Positions 1 through 8,844 are shown, numbered from the stretch's first letter. The stretch is 64,000 nt of DNA from Rudaeicoccus suwonensis (GCF_007829035.1 NZ_VIVQ01000001.1:2170001-2234000), one strand, 5' to 3'. Numbers and translations are program-made. The notes: a model not told the origin generated them from the letters alone.

Positions 1-31
1 TCTACTCTTTGATCCCGAAGATACTCCCTTT

Positions 32-66
32 CTTGGAATGTATCTATCAATCAGATACATTCCAAG
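32..66. promoter_or_regulatory. Probable autoregulatory operator of the AbiE pair
   Basis: A perfect inverted repeat with 14-bp arms (32-45 and 53-66, core TGGAATGTATCT / AGATACATTCCA) surrounds a 7-nt spacer and ends two bases before the ATG at 68. AbiEi antitoxins are known to repress their own operon by binding inverted repeats in the promoter, so I infer that this is that operator. An ATG at 38 lies inside the left arm, which argues against using it as the start. Confidence 0.65.
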
Positions 67-67
67 T

Positions 68-1144
68 ATGAAATCGAAAGATGCCCTCCGCGTGCTTGCT
101 GAGGTCACCGCTTACCAGTGGGGCATGGTAACCTCGGCTCAAGCTGGCATTCACGGCATCACACGCCTCGAGCTCTCACGACTCGCCGCCGACGGCCAGC
201 TGGAACGCCTCGCTCACGGGGTCTACAAGGACGCTGGCGTTCCCGCCGGCCAGCACGACGACCTGAAAGCAGCGTGGCTGAGCACCGATCCGAAGACGAT
301 GGGCGAGGCACGCATCAAGGACCTCGCCAACGGTGTCGTCGTGGCAGGAGAGTCTGCCGCCGGCCTGCACGGCATCGGTGACCTCCGCGCCCTGCGACAC
401 GAGTTCGTCTCCCCCGCGCGCCGGCAGAGTCAGCGCAGCGCCATCCGCTACCGCCAGCGCAAGCTTGCTTCCCGCGACGTCATGCTCGTCGATGGGCTGC
501 CGGTCATGATGATGGAGCGCACGATTGCCGATCTCGTCGAAGAGGTGGGCGACCTCAGCCTCATCGCCGACACACTCCGCGACGCCTCTCGCAAGCGGGA
601 CCTCGACCTCGCGCGGCTCCGGTCACTCCTTGCTCCCTTCGCCCAGCGCTACGGACTCAAGAAGGGCGATGGAGCCAGCCTGCTGGATCGGCTGATGGAG
701 ATCGCAGGCATCGACTCAAAGGCGGTCGCGCGTCGAGTCGCTGCAGACGCGTCGCTCGGCCCTCGTGTCACTGCGAGCTACTTCGATGGCCTCAGTCAGG
801 AGGACCTCGATCGGCTCTTCATGACTCCCGAGATGCAACAGACCATGCGCTCGATCCAGGAGTCGGTTGCCGCAACAATCCGAAGTTCCATGGAACCTTG
901 GCTCGCCGACATGAACTCAACTCTTGCCGACTTCAATGCAACCGTGGAGCGCGTCAACGCCGACCTGATGAAGAACGCGGGCGTCGACGAACTCGCGCGC
1001 CGAATCTCAGCGCAGCTCGTCAACAGCGACGTCATGGAGAAGATCAGCCGGGGATGGGCCAATGCCCTCAGCGACAGCATCGCGCTCAAGCCGGAGACGC
1101 TTGCCGCAATTCGTGAGGCCCAGAAGGCGGTCAGGCATGACTGA
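68..1144 (+). CDS. AbiEi-family type IV antitoxin / transcriptional repressor
   Basis: This 358-residue protein is the antitoxin half of an AbiE-type system. The N-terminal 60 residues look like the winged-helix AbiEi domain (start MKSKDALRVLAEVTAYQWGM, followed by a region matching 'LERLAHGVYKD'), and the middle resembles the AbiEi antitoxin body. Residues 240-358 form an additional amphipathic, helix-rich tail. Known: AbiEi represses the operon and neutralises AbiEii without stable binding. The stop codon overlaps the AbiEii start by 8 bases, so the two are co-translated. I chose ATG 68 because ATG 38 lies inside the perfect dyad upstream; no Shine-Dalgarno sequence is obvious, so the transcript may be leaderless. 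Confidence 0.85.
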   Translation: MKSKDALRVLAEVTAYQWGMVTSAQAGIHGITRLELSRLAADGQLERLAHGVYKDAGVPAGQHDDLKAAWLSTDPKTMGEARIKDLANGVVVAGESAAGLHGIGDLRALRHEFVSPARRQSQRSAIRYRQRKLASRDVMLVDGLPVMMMERTIADLVEEVGDLSLIADTLRDASRKRDLDLARLRSLLAPFAQRYGLKKGDGASLLDRLMEIAGIDSKAVARRVAADASLGPRVTASYFDGLSQEDLDRLFMTPEMQQTMRSIQESVAATIRSSMEPWLADMNSTLADFNATVERVNADLMKNAGVDELARRISAQLVNSDVMEKISRGWANALSDSIALKPETLAAIREAQKAVRHD

Positions 1145-2051
1145 GCCCGCGCCATACTCCACTCCGCGCGGAGTCGAAAACGCGATCAAGGACGCCGCGA
1201 GGAGGGCAGCTGCTGCGGCTGATCCGTCACTCGACATCACCAACCGGATGCAGTTGGAGTACTTCAACCGCTTCCTGAGCCGTGTGTTCTCCGAGGCCGA
1301 GGACTCCGAGTGGGTGCTGAAGGGCGGCACGGGCATGCTCGCCCGAGTGCCCTCGACCCGCGCCACCCGGGACATCGACCTGTACCGCCACGGCTTCACT
1401 CTCTCCCAAGCCCTCGACGACCTGATCCGGCTGGCAGAGATCGACCTTGGCGACCACTTCCGGTTCCAGTACGTCAGTCATACCCAGTCGATCGTTAACG
1501 AGACCCAGCCGTACACCGAGGGCTACGAGGTCAGGTTCGAGATTTTCATCGGGCTCAGCACCAGAGGCTCGCTGCGGGTGGACCTCGCAGTCGGCACCTG
1601 GGTCACCGGAGAGATCACCACGACCGACCCGGCGAACGCGCTGGAGCTGCCGCGCCTCGTCAGCTACCAGTACCGCCTGTACCCCGTCGTCGACCAGATC
1701 GCCGACAAGGTATGCGCGACCATGACCGAGTACAACGAACGCACGTCGAGCCGCGAGAAGGACCTCGTCGACCTTGTCGTGTTCGCGACCACGCAGGACA
1801 TCGACGGCACTGCACTGCGAGTCGCCACGGTCACTGAATCACGCCGCCGCCAGATGGAGCCGTTCGACAGCTTCGCGGTGCCCTCCGCGTGGGGAGCCGG
1901 CTACAAGACGCTGAGCAAGCCTGTCCCCTACTGCACCGATTACCGCACCGTGGGCCTCGCCGCCGAACTGGCGAAGCGCCTTATCGATCCGGCGCTCTCC
2001 GGCGAGGCTGACGGCAAGACGTGGTCGCACGAGACGCTGTCCTGGGCCTGA
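1137..2051 (+). CDS. AbiEii-family nucleotidyltransferase toxin
   Basis: The 304-residue protein belongs to the AbiEii/AbiGii toxin family, nucleotidyltransferases of the DNA polymerase beta fold. The motif KGGTGM at residues 62-67 followed by RDIDL (Asp79 and Asp81) is the family's GG...DxD nucleotide- and metal-binding signature. Related toxins modify tRNA 3' ends or bind GTP and cause reversible growth arrest, often in phage defence. The chosen ATG overlaps the end of the antitoxin gene; longer readings upstream run through the antitoxin in another frame and are not believable. The protein appears full length and intact. Confidence 0.88.
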   Translation: MTEPAPYSTPRGVENAIKDAARRAAAAADPSLDITNRMQLEYFNRFLSRVFSEAEDSEWVLKGGTGMLARVPSTRATRDIDLYRHGFTLSQALDDLIRLAEIDLGDHFRFQYVSHTQSIVNETQPYTEGYEVRFEIFIGLSTRGSLRVDLAVGTWVTGEITTTDPANALELPRLVSYQYRLYPVVDQIADKVCATMTEYNERTSSREKDLVDLVVFATTQDIDGTALRVATVTESRRRQMEPFDSFAVPSAWGAGYKTLSKPVPYCTDYRTVGLAAELAKRLIDPALSGEADGKTWSHETLSWA

Positions 2052-2221
2052 TGAGAACTGAACTGGCCGACATGGGATCGCGAGGCTTGGCCAGCCCGCG
2101 ACGTGCAACCGTCGACGTGATCAGGAACGCGACGTCATAGCGCGCGGATGTCCGGGCCTGGTTGCGCGGTGCGTGTCGGTCTATCCAGTTAGCGTGTGTC
2201 ACGAGCAAACGAGGAGCAGCA

Positions 2222-4013
2222 ATGGCGAAGTACTCGGTGACGCAGTCCGCTGTCACACAGTTATTGGCAGACGTGAAGAGCGACCGGATCGCGATCCCGG
2301 AGCTCCAGCGTCCTTTCGTGTGGGACAGCGTCAAGGTCCGCGACCTGATGGACTCGCTCTACAAGGGCTACCCGGTGGGCTACTTGATCACCTGGCAGTC
2401 GGTCGGCGCCAAGCTCAAGGGCGGCCAGGTCGCCGCTCATCAGCAGATCCTTATCGACGGCCAACAGCGCGTCACCGCGCTCCGGGCGGCGATCGCCGGG
2501 CTCAACGTGATCAATAAGCGGTACAAGTCCGTCCGGATCACGATCGCCTTCAACCCGATCACCGAGGAGTTCGCGACGCTGACCCCGGTGATCCGGAAGA
2601 ACCCACAGTGGATTGCCGACATCAGCGAGTACTTCAACTCCGAGTCGCCACTGTCCTTCGCGCGCGAGTACCTCGAACGTAACCCCGACGTCGACGCCAA
2701 AATCTTTGAGACCAACCTCGCACACCTGGGCCGGGTCCAGAACGCGCAGATCGGAATCATCGGCCTCGCCGACGACCTCGACGTCGAGATCGTCTCCGAG
2801 ATCTTCATCCGGATCAACTCAAAGGGCGTTTCCGCTGAGTAGTGCCGACTTCGCGATGAGCAAGATCGCGACGTACGGCGACCGCGGCCGCAACCTGCGC
2901 AAGCTCATCGACTACTTCTGCCACCTGGCCGTGGCCCCGCACGCGTACGCCACCATCCAGGAGAACGACCATGAGTTCGCCGAAACGCCGTACCTCAAGG
3001 CGATCCGGTGGCTCAAGGACGAGGCCGAGGATCTCTACGACCCGGAGTACAGCGACATCATCCGCGTCGCTGGCATCGTCGGATTCAGCCGCGGCAAGGC
3101 GTCCAGCATCGTCAGCGAGCTCTCAGGCCGCGACCCGGCGACGCGCAAGGTCAACGAGGAACGCATCCCCGTCGCCTACGACAAACTCGAGCGGGCGCTG
3201 CTCCAGATCGTCAGCAACTACCACTTCGACAACTTCCTCATGCTCATCAAGTCCGCCGGCTTCATCACCCCAGGCATGGTGAACTCGAAGAACGCACTGA
3301 ACTTCGCGTACGCCCTTTACCTTCGCCTCCGGGAGGACAAGGACATGGCCGAGGGCGAACGAAAGCGCATCGTGAAGCGCTGGTTCGTGATGTCGATGCT
3401 CACCAGCCGGCACTCCGGCAGCTTCGAGTCAACGTGGGAGCAGGACATCCGCCGGATCGACGAGCAGGGCGCGGCGAACTACCTTAAACAGATCGAGGAG
3501 TCCGAGCTCTCCGACGCCTTCTGGGCGGGCGTGCTCCCAGCCGCACTAGAGACGACCAGCACAGTAAGCCCGTTCTTCCAGACCTTCCTCGCCGCGCAGG
3601 TCACCACGAACGCGCGAGGCTTCCTGTCGAAGGGCATCACGGTCGCCGCCATGCTCCAGCAGTCCGGCGACATCCACCACATCGTGCCCAAGGACTACCT
3701 GCAGAAGAACGGCTATCCCGACCGAGGGGACTACAACCAGGTCGCGAACTTCGCGCTGACCGAGACATCGATCAACATCAGTATCAGCAACAAGCCCCCG
3801 ATGCAGTACATGGCCGACACGGCCTCACAGATCGAGTCGGGCGTCCTGACCCTGGGTGAGATCACCGACGCGACTGACCTGACCGACAACTTCGCGGAGA
3901 ACGCCGTCCCGGCGAACCTTGGCGAAGTGACGGCAGGGACCTACAAGGAGTTCCTTGTCCAGCGTCGAAAGCTCATGGCCACCACCATCCGCGACTATTA
4001 CCAGGCACTGTGA
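2222..4013 (+). pseudogene. Frameshifted DUF262/DUF1524 (GmrSD-like) protein
   Basis: The first part starts at ATG 2222 behind a GAGGAG ribosome site and carries the DUF262 ParB-like signatures IPELQRPFVWD (residues 25-35) and LIDGQQRVTAL (77-87). It stops at 2840-2842. The natural continuation (PLSSADFAMSKIA...) is in the next frame from about 2832 and runs to 4013, including a DUF1524 HNH-type motif, DIHHIVPKDYL. Removing one T from the TTT at 2829-2831 restores a single protein of about 596 residues, the usual size for the family. Known relatives (GmrSD, BrxU, SspE) restrict modified or phage DNA. It is either a real inactivating mutation, a phase-variable site or a sequencing error. Confidence 0.85.
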
Positions 4014-4111
4014 TCGAGAAACGCCCATGGCTCATCTTCCCGGCGGCAGAAAGTGAGGGATTGCCTTTCAGAAGTGCACGGACGCCGTTCAGGCTGAGCA
4101 TCCTTCATGGC

Positions 4112-4143
4112 TTGACCTTGACGCAGGGTCAGCCCTGCATGGT
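4112..4143 (+). promoter_or_regulatory. Candidate MerR-controlled promoter of the ABC exporter
   Basis: TTGACC (4112-4117) and CATGGT (4138-4143) are separated by about 20 bases, longer than the usual 17. The spacer holds the perfect dyad GCAGGG-TCAG-CCCTGC (4123-4138), overlapping TGAC...GTCA. Over-long spacers containing a dyad are the hallmark of promoters activated by MerR proteins through DNA distortion. A MerR gene closes the same operon (5701-6537). The start codon at 4150 implies a leaderless or very short leader. Confidence 0.55.
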
Positions 4144-4149
4144 CGTGCC

Positions 4150-4920
4150 ATGACCACACCAGCAGCGATCGAGATCCGTGGGCTGACCAAATCCTACGGA
4201 GACCAGCACGTCCTTGATAGCGTCGACCTCACTGTCCCGGCCGACACCATCTACGCCCTTCTCGGCTCCAACGGGGCTGGGAAGACAACAACCATCCGCA
4301 TCCTGGCCACCCTGCTTCAGGCCGACGGCGGCACGGCACGCGTCGCCGGCCACGACGTCAATGTCGAGCCCATGAGAGTACGCGAATCCATCAGTCTCAC
4401 AGGGCAATTCGCCGCCGTCGACGAGATCCTCACCGGCCGCGAAAACCTCATCCTCGTCGCAGACCTCCGGCACCTGCGCGACGCCGACGAACGTGCGCAG
4501 CAGATGCTGACGCGCTTCGAGCTGGTCGACGCCGGTGACAAGAGGGTCGCGACATACTCCGGGGGGATGAAGCGGCGCCTGGACATCGCAATGAGCCTCA
4601 TCGGTGACCCCGCCGTGCTGTTCCTCGACGAACCGACGACTGGTCTCGACCCGCAAGCGCGCAAGGAGGTCTGGCGTACGGTCAAACAACTCGCCGCACA
4701 GGGCACGACCGTTCTGCTCACGACGCAATACCTCGATGAGGCAGAGCAACTCGCCGATCGCATCGCCATACTGCACGGCGGTCGGATCATCGCCGACGAC
4801 ACCCTTGCCGGCCTCAAAACCGTCCTGCCACCGGCCAAGCTCGAGTATGTCGAGAAGCAGCCCTCGCTCGAAGACATCTTCCTGACTATCACCGCCATGT
4901 CGTCCACCCAGGAGGCTTAG
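4150..4920 (+). CDS. ABC exporter ATP-binding protein, DrrA-like
   Basis: This 256-residue ATPase resembles DrrA, the daunorubicin-resistance type that drives drug or lipid export with an ABC-2 permease. Visible motifs are Walker A GSNGAGKT (39-46), signature YSGGM (136-140), Walker B LFLDEP (157-162) and switch region TTQYLDEA, which has Gln in place of the usual His as in several actinobacterial DrrA proteins. The permease gene starts three bases after the stop, so the pair forms an operon. A decayed copy of the 3' part of a gene like this one lies at about 7599-7665. The substrate cannot be told from sequence. Confidence 0.92.
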   Translation: MTTPAAIEIRGLTKSYGDQHVLDSVDLTVPADTIYALLGSNGAGKTTTIRILATLLQADGGTARVAGHDVNVEPMRVRESISLTGQFAAVDEILTGRENLILVADLRHLRDADERAQQMLTRFELVDAGDKRVATYSGGMKRRLDIAMSLIGDPAVLFLDEPTTGLDPQARKEVWRTVKQLAAQGTTVLLTTQYLDEAEQLADRIAILHGGRIIADDTLAGLKTVLPPAKLEYVEKQPSLEDIFLTITAMSSTQEA

Positions 4921-4922
4921 CG

Positions 4923-5693
4923 ATGAGCACCGTGATCCACGACTCGGCCACGCTGACGAAGCGATCGCTGCGACACATCCGACGCAGCCCCGACACCATC
5001 GTCACCACGGCGATCACGCCCATCGCGATGATGCTGTTGTTCGTATACGTCCTCGGTGGCGCCATCCGCACCGGCGATCACAATGGGACCGGCGCGTATG
5101 CGACCTACGTGCTGCCGGGCATCCTGCTGATGACGATCGCCTCGGGCGTGGCCTACACGGCATACCGAATGTTCATGGACGTCTCCACCGGCATCATCGA
5201 ACGCTTTCAGTCGATGCCGATCGCACGATCGGCGTTCCTGTGGAGCCATGTCGTCACCTCCGTCGTGGCCAACGTCGTGTCGCTCGTGCTCGTTGTCTTG
5301 GTCGCGTTGGTGATAGGATTTCGTTCTGGCGCAGGGATTTTCGCATGGATCGGTGTCGCAGGCATTGTCCTGCTGTTCACTCTGAGTCTCACCTGGCTGG
5401 CTCTCGTCCCCGGCCTGACGGCGACGAGCGCCGACGGTGTGAGTGGGTTCTCCTATCCGCTGATCTTCCTGCCGTTCGTCTCGTCGGCGTTCGTGCCGAC
5501 AGCGACGATGCCCGGCCCGGTGCGCTGGTTCGCCGAACATCAGCCGGTGACGCCGGTGGTCAACACGATCCGCGGCCTGTGGGCACAGACGAGCGTCGGC
5601 AACGACTGGTGGATCGCCCTGCTGTGGTGCCTCGGTCTGCTCGTCGTCTCGTATGTCGCGGTCATGCGCGCCTATCGCCGTCGCGTGAGCTGA
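4923..5693 (+). CDS. ABC-2 type exporter permease, DrrB-like
   Basis: A 256-residue membrane protein with about six hydrophobic segments: one near residues 36-50, a pair around 57-105, and the rest spread to about 248. This is the layout of ABC-2 permeases of the DrrB/NodJ type. It begins two bases after the ATPase stop codon and ends seven bases before the MerR regulator, so the three genes form one transcription unit. It should form the membrane channel for the DrrA-like ATPase. Nothing appears truncated. Confidence 0.9.
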   Translation: MSTVIHDSATLTKRSLRHIRRSPDTIVTTAITPIAMMLLFVYVLGGAIRTGDHNGTGAYATYVLPGILLMTIASGVAYTAYRMFMDVSTGIIERFQSMPIARSAFLWSHVVTSVVANVVSLVLVVLVALVIGFRSGAGIFAWIGVAGIVLLFTLSLTWLALVPGLTATSADGVSGFSYPLIFLPFVSSAFVPTATMPGPVRWFAEHQPVTPVVNTIRGLWAQTSVGNDWWIALLWCLGLLVVSYVAVMRAYRRRVS

Positions 5694-5700
5694 GTCGCCG

Positions 5701-6537
5701 ATGAATGATGGAGGCATGCTCACGATCGGGCAGCTCGCGGCGTATGCCGGCGTCACGGTGCGCGCAGTGCGCCACTACCACGCCAAGGGCCTGCTGCCCG
5801 AGCCCGAACGAGACTCTTCGGGTTATCGCAGGTATGACGCTGCTGCCGCCGTCGCACTCATCAGGATTCGCACCCTGGCCGAGGCGGGAGTGCCGTTGTC
5901 GCGGGTGCGTGAGCTGTTGAATGCCGACGAGCACGACTTCAAGGTCGCCATCAATGCTGTCGACGCGCGACTACGGGCTGAGATCAGCGAACGCCAGATG
6001 CACCGCCGCCGGATCGCCGAACTGGCAGCCGGGGACAGCCTCGCGCTCCCACCGGAAGCCGTGAGCTATCTGTCGACGCTGCGTTCGATCGGGGTGCCGG
6101 AGTTGATGGTCGATGCCGAACGCGACGCGTGGATTCTTGTCGCCGCGCAGCTGCCCGATCACATGGCGTTCTACATGCAGATGAAGCAGCAACAGATCGG
6201 CGATCCGCACGTCCAACAGCTGTATCTGGATCTTGCGCAGATCATCGACTGGCCGGCGGACGACCCTGGTGTGTCCGCCCTGGTGGATCGACTCATCGCA
6301 GCGTTCGAAGCGTTCCCGGACCAGGATTGGGATGGCGACCCGATGCCGGACGATCTAGCCGCTCTGTTGGATGCGGTCTTCCTCGATTCGGTCCCCGTGG
6401 CCGCCCGGGTGCTGGCAATGCTCGAGCAGCGCGGCTGGACCGGGTGGACCAAGATCAAGCGGACGGGTCCGATGCGCGCCGCTTCCGTTGCGGACCACGA
6501 CCAACCGTCGATCTCCGCGCACCGCCGCCACACCTAA
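5701..6537 (+). CDS. MerR-family transcriptional regulator
   Basis: The N-terminal segment (MLTIGQLAAYAGVTVRAVRHYHAKGLL..., then SGYRRYD) is a typical MerR winged helix-turn-helix, followed by the dimerisation helix and an effector domain of about 170 residues that resembles TipAS/drug-sensing forms. The total length is 278 residues from ATG 5701; ATG 5716 is an alternative that fits the family's usual first residues, but its GGAGG lies only one base upstream. It is the last gene of the ABC exporter operon. MerR regulators in this position usually sense the exported compound and activate the operon's own promoter (see 4112-4143). Confidence 0.88.
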   Translation: MNDGGMLTIGQLAAYAGVTVRAVRHYHAKGLLPEPERDSSGYRRYDAAAAVALIRIRTLAEAGVPLSRVRELLNADEHDFKVAINAVDARLRAEISERQMHRRRIAELAAGDSLALPPEAVSYLSTLRSIGVPELMVDAERDAWILVAAQLPDHMAFYMQMKQQQIGDPHVQQLYLDLAQIIDWPADDPGVSALVDRLIAAFEAFPDQDWDGDPMPDDLAALLDAVFLDSVPVAARVLAMLEQRGWTGWTKIKRTGPMRAASVADHDQPSISAHRRHT

Positions 6538-6542
6538 GGCCG

Positions 6543-6562
6543 TGTACACTTAGAGCACTTAG
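6543..6562 (+). promoter_or_regulatory. Direct repeat in the HTH/PIN module promoter
   Basis: Two copies of CACTTAG (6547-6553 and 6556-6562) lie nine bases apart, 27 bases before the start of the antitoxin gene. The segment TACACT (6546-6551) could serve as a -10 box. Antitoxins of this kind commonly bind repeats in their own promoter, so autoregulation is a reasonable inference. Confidence 0.35.
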
Positions 6563-6588
6563 GAGTTTCGGAGCTGCCAGGAGACGAC

Positions 6589-6966
6589 ATGAGCACTGCA
6601 CTGACCGAGGACGTCCGGGTCCTGCGTTCGGGCCTGGCCAGTGACCAGTCCGAGATCGAGGTGACCCTGCGACTCCCCCGCGAGAGCGCCAAGAAGGTGC
6701 TGGCCCTGCTAGACGCCGAACAGACCACCGGCGCAGTCGTTGTCCCAGCCAAGCAGGAGTTCACCACCACCGAGACCGCAAAGATTCTCGGGATGTCTCG
6801 CCCGACGCTGATGCGGATGATCGAGCGTCGCGGCATCGAGTTCCGCATGGTTGGTAAGCATCACCGCATCCCGGCGACGTCGATCCAGAAGCTGCGCGAG
6901 TTCATCGACGAGGACCACATGGCCGTGGTCGCCGAGTTGGCGAACAAGTACGGGAATGTCGATTGA
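6589..6966 (+). CDS. Antitoxin with MerR/excisionase-type HTH (partner of PIN toxin)
   Basis: A 125-residue protein whose central part (TTTETAKILGMSRPTLMRMI ... HRIPATSIQKLREF) is an excisionase-like helix-turn-helix. The first 45 residues and the acidic C-terminal tail probably wrap the toxin. It has a good ribosome site (CCAGGAG, five bases before ATG 6589) and its stop overlaps the TTG start of the PIN-domain gene by four bases. This arrangement is the common HTH antitoxin / PIN_3 toxin pair of actinobacteria. Confidence 0.82.
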   Translation: MSTALTEDVRVLRSGLASDQSEIEVTLRLPRESAKKVLALLDAEQTTGAVVVPAKQEFTTTETAKILGMSRPTLMRMIERRGIEFRMVGKHHRIPATSIQKLREFIDEDHMAVVAELANKYGNVD

Positions 6967-7430
6967 CGATCTCGGTCACGCTCGCTGACGCGAACATCCT
7001 GATCTCTCGGACCCTCCGCGACTACTTCGTGTACGCCGCGAAGCTGGGCGCGCTCGAGATCCACTGGAGCGTCGCAATCCTCGATGAAACCACCCGCAAC
7101 CTCATCAAGCGCTTCGACTTCACCACCGAGGACGCCGAGATCTTGGTCGAGAGGCTGGAGGCCTTCCTTCCGTCAGCCTTAGTCGAAATCGAGAAACGTG
7201 ACTGGGCGCGGGTCGACAAGGTCGAGATGGACGACAAGGACCGTCACGTCCTCGCCGCCGCACTCTCCGCCAGCGCTGACCTGCTGCTGACGCAGAACGT
7301 CCGCCACTTCCCACGCGGTTGGATGGCAAAGCGCGGCATCGAGCTGATCGATGCGGGCACGCTCCTGACTCGCCTCGCAGCTGACTGTCCCGACATCCTT
7401 CGTGAGGCGCACCGGCTGGGCGTGAGTTGA
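6963..7430 (+). CDS. PIN-domain ribonuclease toxin (VapC-like)
   Basis: The 155-residue protein starts VTLADANILIS, with the first conserved acidic residue of the PIN domain (Asp9), and later has EMDDKDRHVLAAAL and LLLTQNVRHFP, which match the acidic clusters of PIN_3 toxins. Such toxins are metal-dependent RNases that cut tRNA, rRNA or mRNA. Translation should begin at TTG 6963, overlapping the antitoxin stop (TTGA), so it depends on translational coupling. It is complete. Confidence 0.82.
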   Translation: MTISVTLADANILISRTLRDYFVYAAKLGALEIHWSVAILDETTRNLIKRFDFTTEDAEILVERLEAFLPSALVEIEKRDWARVDKVEMDDKDRHVLAAALSASADLLLTQNVRHFPRGWMAKRGIELIDAGTLLTRLAADCPDILREAHRLGVS

Positions 7431-7906
7431 CGCCCGCAGACCTCCGAGCAGGTGTTGGCAATCGTGGAGCGCGACACCGGCAAGGACGCCGCGGCGGCGG
7501 TCCGAGCCGTTGTGGAGGCGGAGGATCAAAATGAGTCGGCTGACTGAATCGCTTCTTGCCCTCACCTGCATCACGGCATCGATGGCGGTGCGGACGGACA
7601 TCGCCATACAGCACGGTGAATGGCTCCTCGCCGACGACACCCTCGCTGGCCCCAAAGCCGTCCGGCCGTTCATCACGTCCGCAAACACGCTTCATCGTTG
7701 ACGGCAACTTTTGTTGCTTGAAACTGGCACAAACGTTGTCGCGACAGATCTGACGCTTCAATCGCGTGGCTTGATAGCCGAACAGCAGGGGGCGCGCTGT
7801 CCCTACTGCCCGAGGCGTCCGCTGCGAGTCTGTCGTGCCCAGGCACAGGGAGCGCGCCGCGGACGCGCAGACCAGCAGGCTCACTACGGATCGATACGCT
7901 GCAGCG
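7431..7906. other. Intergenic stretch with decayed gene fragments
   Basis: These 476 bases hold no intact gene that I can support. A short open stretch at 7437-7547 would read QTSEQVLAIVERDTGKDAAA... and ends in TGA; it looks like the tail of a lost gene. The segment at 7599-7665 is a relic of an ABC ATPase (separate entry). From 7680 to 7900 the DNA is less GC-rich than its surroundings and I recognise nothing in it. This is the profile of a degraded insertion or deletion site within the accessory region. Confidence 0.6.
7599..7665 (+). pseudogene. Relic of a DrrA-like ABC ATPase 3' segment
   Basis: Aligned base for base, this stretch matches 4761-4827 of the intact DrrA-like gene at about four positions in five. 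Translated, IAIQHGEWLLADDTLAGPKAV corresponds to IAILHGGRIIADDTLAGLKTV. No Walker motifs or other parts of the gene remain nearby. I infer that a second exporter of the same family once stood here, or that part of the operon was duplicated and then eroded. Confidence 0.7.
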
Positions 7907-8755
7907 GTGACCACTCCCCTGCGCCAGGCCATTGCGGCGCCGTGCTTCGACGCGACTGCGAGCGAACTCGTCGACCTGGCAGTGCAGGCCGAAAACCGAG
8001 GGTTCGACGGCTTTTTCATCTGGGACCACCTGCAGTTCTCCAACGACATCGACGGCCCGGCCGTGCACGACCCGTGGGCCTTGCTCGCCGTCATCGCCGA
8101 CCGCACCGAGCGCATCCGGATCGGCCCGATGGTCACCCCGGTCTCGCGCCGGCGACCGTGGGTGCTCGCGCGACAGAGCGTCACGATCGACCACCTCAGC
8201 AACGGACGCCTCACCCTCGGCGTCGGCCTCGGCTCACCCGCGCAAGGTGACTTCGCCCGCTTCGGCGACGCCGCCGACAACAAAGAGCGCGCAGCGCTGC
8301 TCGACGAAGGCCTCGCCGTCTGGGCGGGCCTGTGCAGCGGTGAGGAGTTCAGCTACACCGGCACGCACTACCGCATCAAGCCCACGCGGTTCAGCCCCCG
8401 CCCGATCCAGCCGCACATCCCCGTGTGGGTCGGCGGCGTCCTGCCCGCGCAGCGGCCACTGCGCCGCGCCGCCGCCTGGGACGGCGTCGTGCCGATCACC
8501 TACCGCGACGGCCGCCTCACCCGACCGACCGCGCCAGAGATGGCCGCCGCCCTTCACACCATCGAGAGTGCGCGCGACGACATGACCGGTTACGACAGCG
8601 TCGTCTGGTCACCGCTTCACGGGACCGAGCCACAGGACAGCGACATACTTGATGAGTATGTCGCAGCCGGTGTCACCTGGTGGATCGAAACCGCTGTGCC
8701 ACAACCGAATTGGCAGGCGGACCTGCGCACTCGCATCGCCAACGGCCCCGTCTGA
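7907..8755 (+). CDS. LLM-class flavin-dependent oxidoreductase
   Basis: A 282-residue luciferase-like monooxygenase-family protein (FMN- or F420-dependent TIM barrel). Typical features are the opening 'LRQAIAAPCFDATASELVDLA', GFDGFFIWDH, the run RIRIGPMVTPVSRRRPWVLAR, and LSNGRLTLGVGLG. I chose GTG 7907 because the family begins at about this point; upstream residues in the frame do not look like protein, and a -10-like GATACG lies close before it, so the mRNA may be leaderless. The substrate is unknown. It stands alone between relic DNA and a toxin-antitoxin pair. Confidence 0.85.
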   Translation: MTTPLRQAIAAPCFDATASELVDLAVQAENRGFDGFFIWDHLQFSNDIDGPAVHDPWALLAVIADRTERIRIGPMVTPVSRRRPWVLARQSVTIDHLSNGRLTLGVGLGSPAQGDFARFGDAADNKERAALLDEGLAVWAGLCSGEEFSYTGTHYRIKPTRFSPRPIQPHIPVWVGGVLPAQRPLRRAAAWDGVVPITYRDGRLTRPTAPEMAAALHTIESARDDMTGYDSVVWSPLHGTEPQDSDILDEYVAAGVTWWIETAVPQPNWQADLRTRIANGPV

Positions 8756-8822
8756 CGCAGCCGCAACAGAGCCGTCGCGCACCCTCGGCGGGGAAATGGG
8801 TGGCGCCTGCCCCAGCATCCCG

Positions 8823-8844
8823 GTACGCACAACAGGCGTACACT
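8823..8844 (+). promoter_or_regulatory. Dyad and -10 box upstream of the DUF1778/GNAT pair
   Basis: GTACGC (8823-8828) and GCGTAC (8836-8841) form a perfect 6-bp inverted repeat, overlapped by a TACACT -10 box (8839-8844) six bases before ATG 8850. A ribbon-helix-helix antitoxin/toxin complex would be expected to bind such a site and repress the operon; the position suggests a leaderless transcript. Confidence 0.4.

Noticed and set aside
38-67. An upstream start codon for AbiEi at 38
   Set aside because: It sits inside the left arm of the perfect dyad and adds residues (YLSIRYIPS) not expected for the family.
7510-7701. A 63-codon plus-strand frame as a small gene
   Set aside because: Its only recognisable part is the eroded ABC ATPase fragment; it has no plausible start context and ends without a domain.
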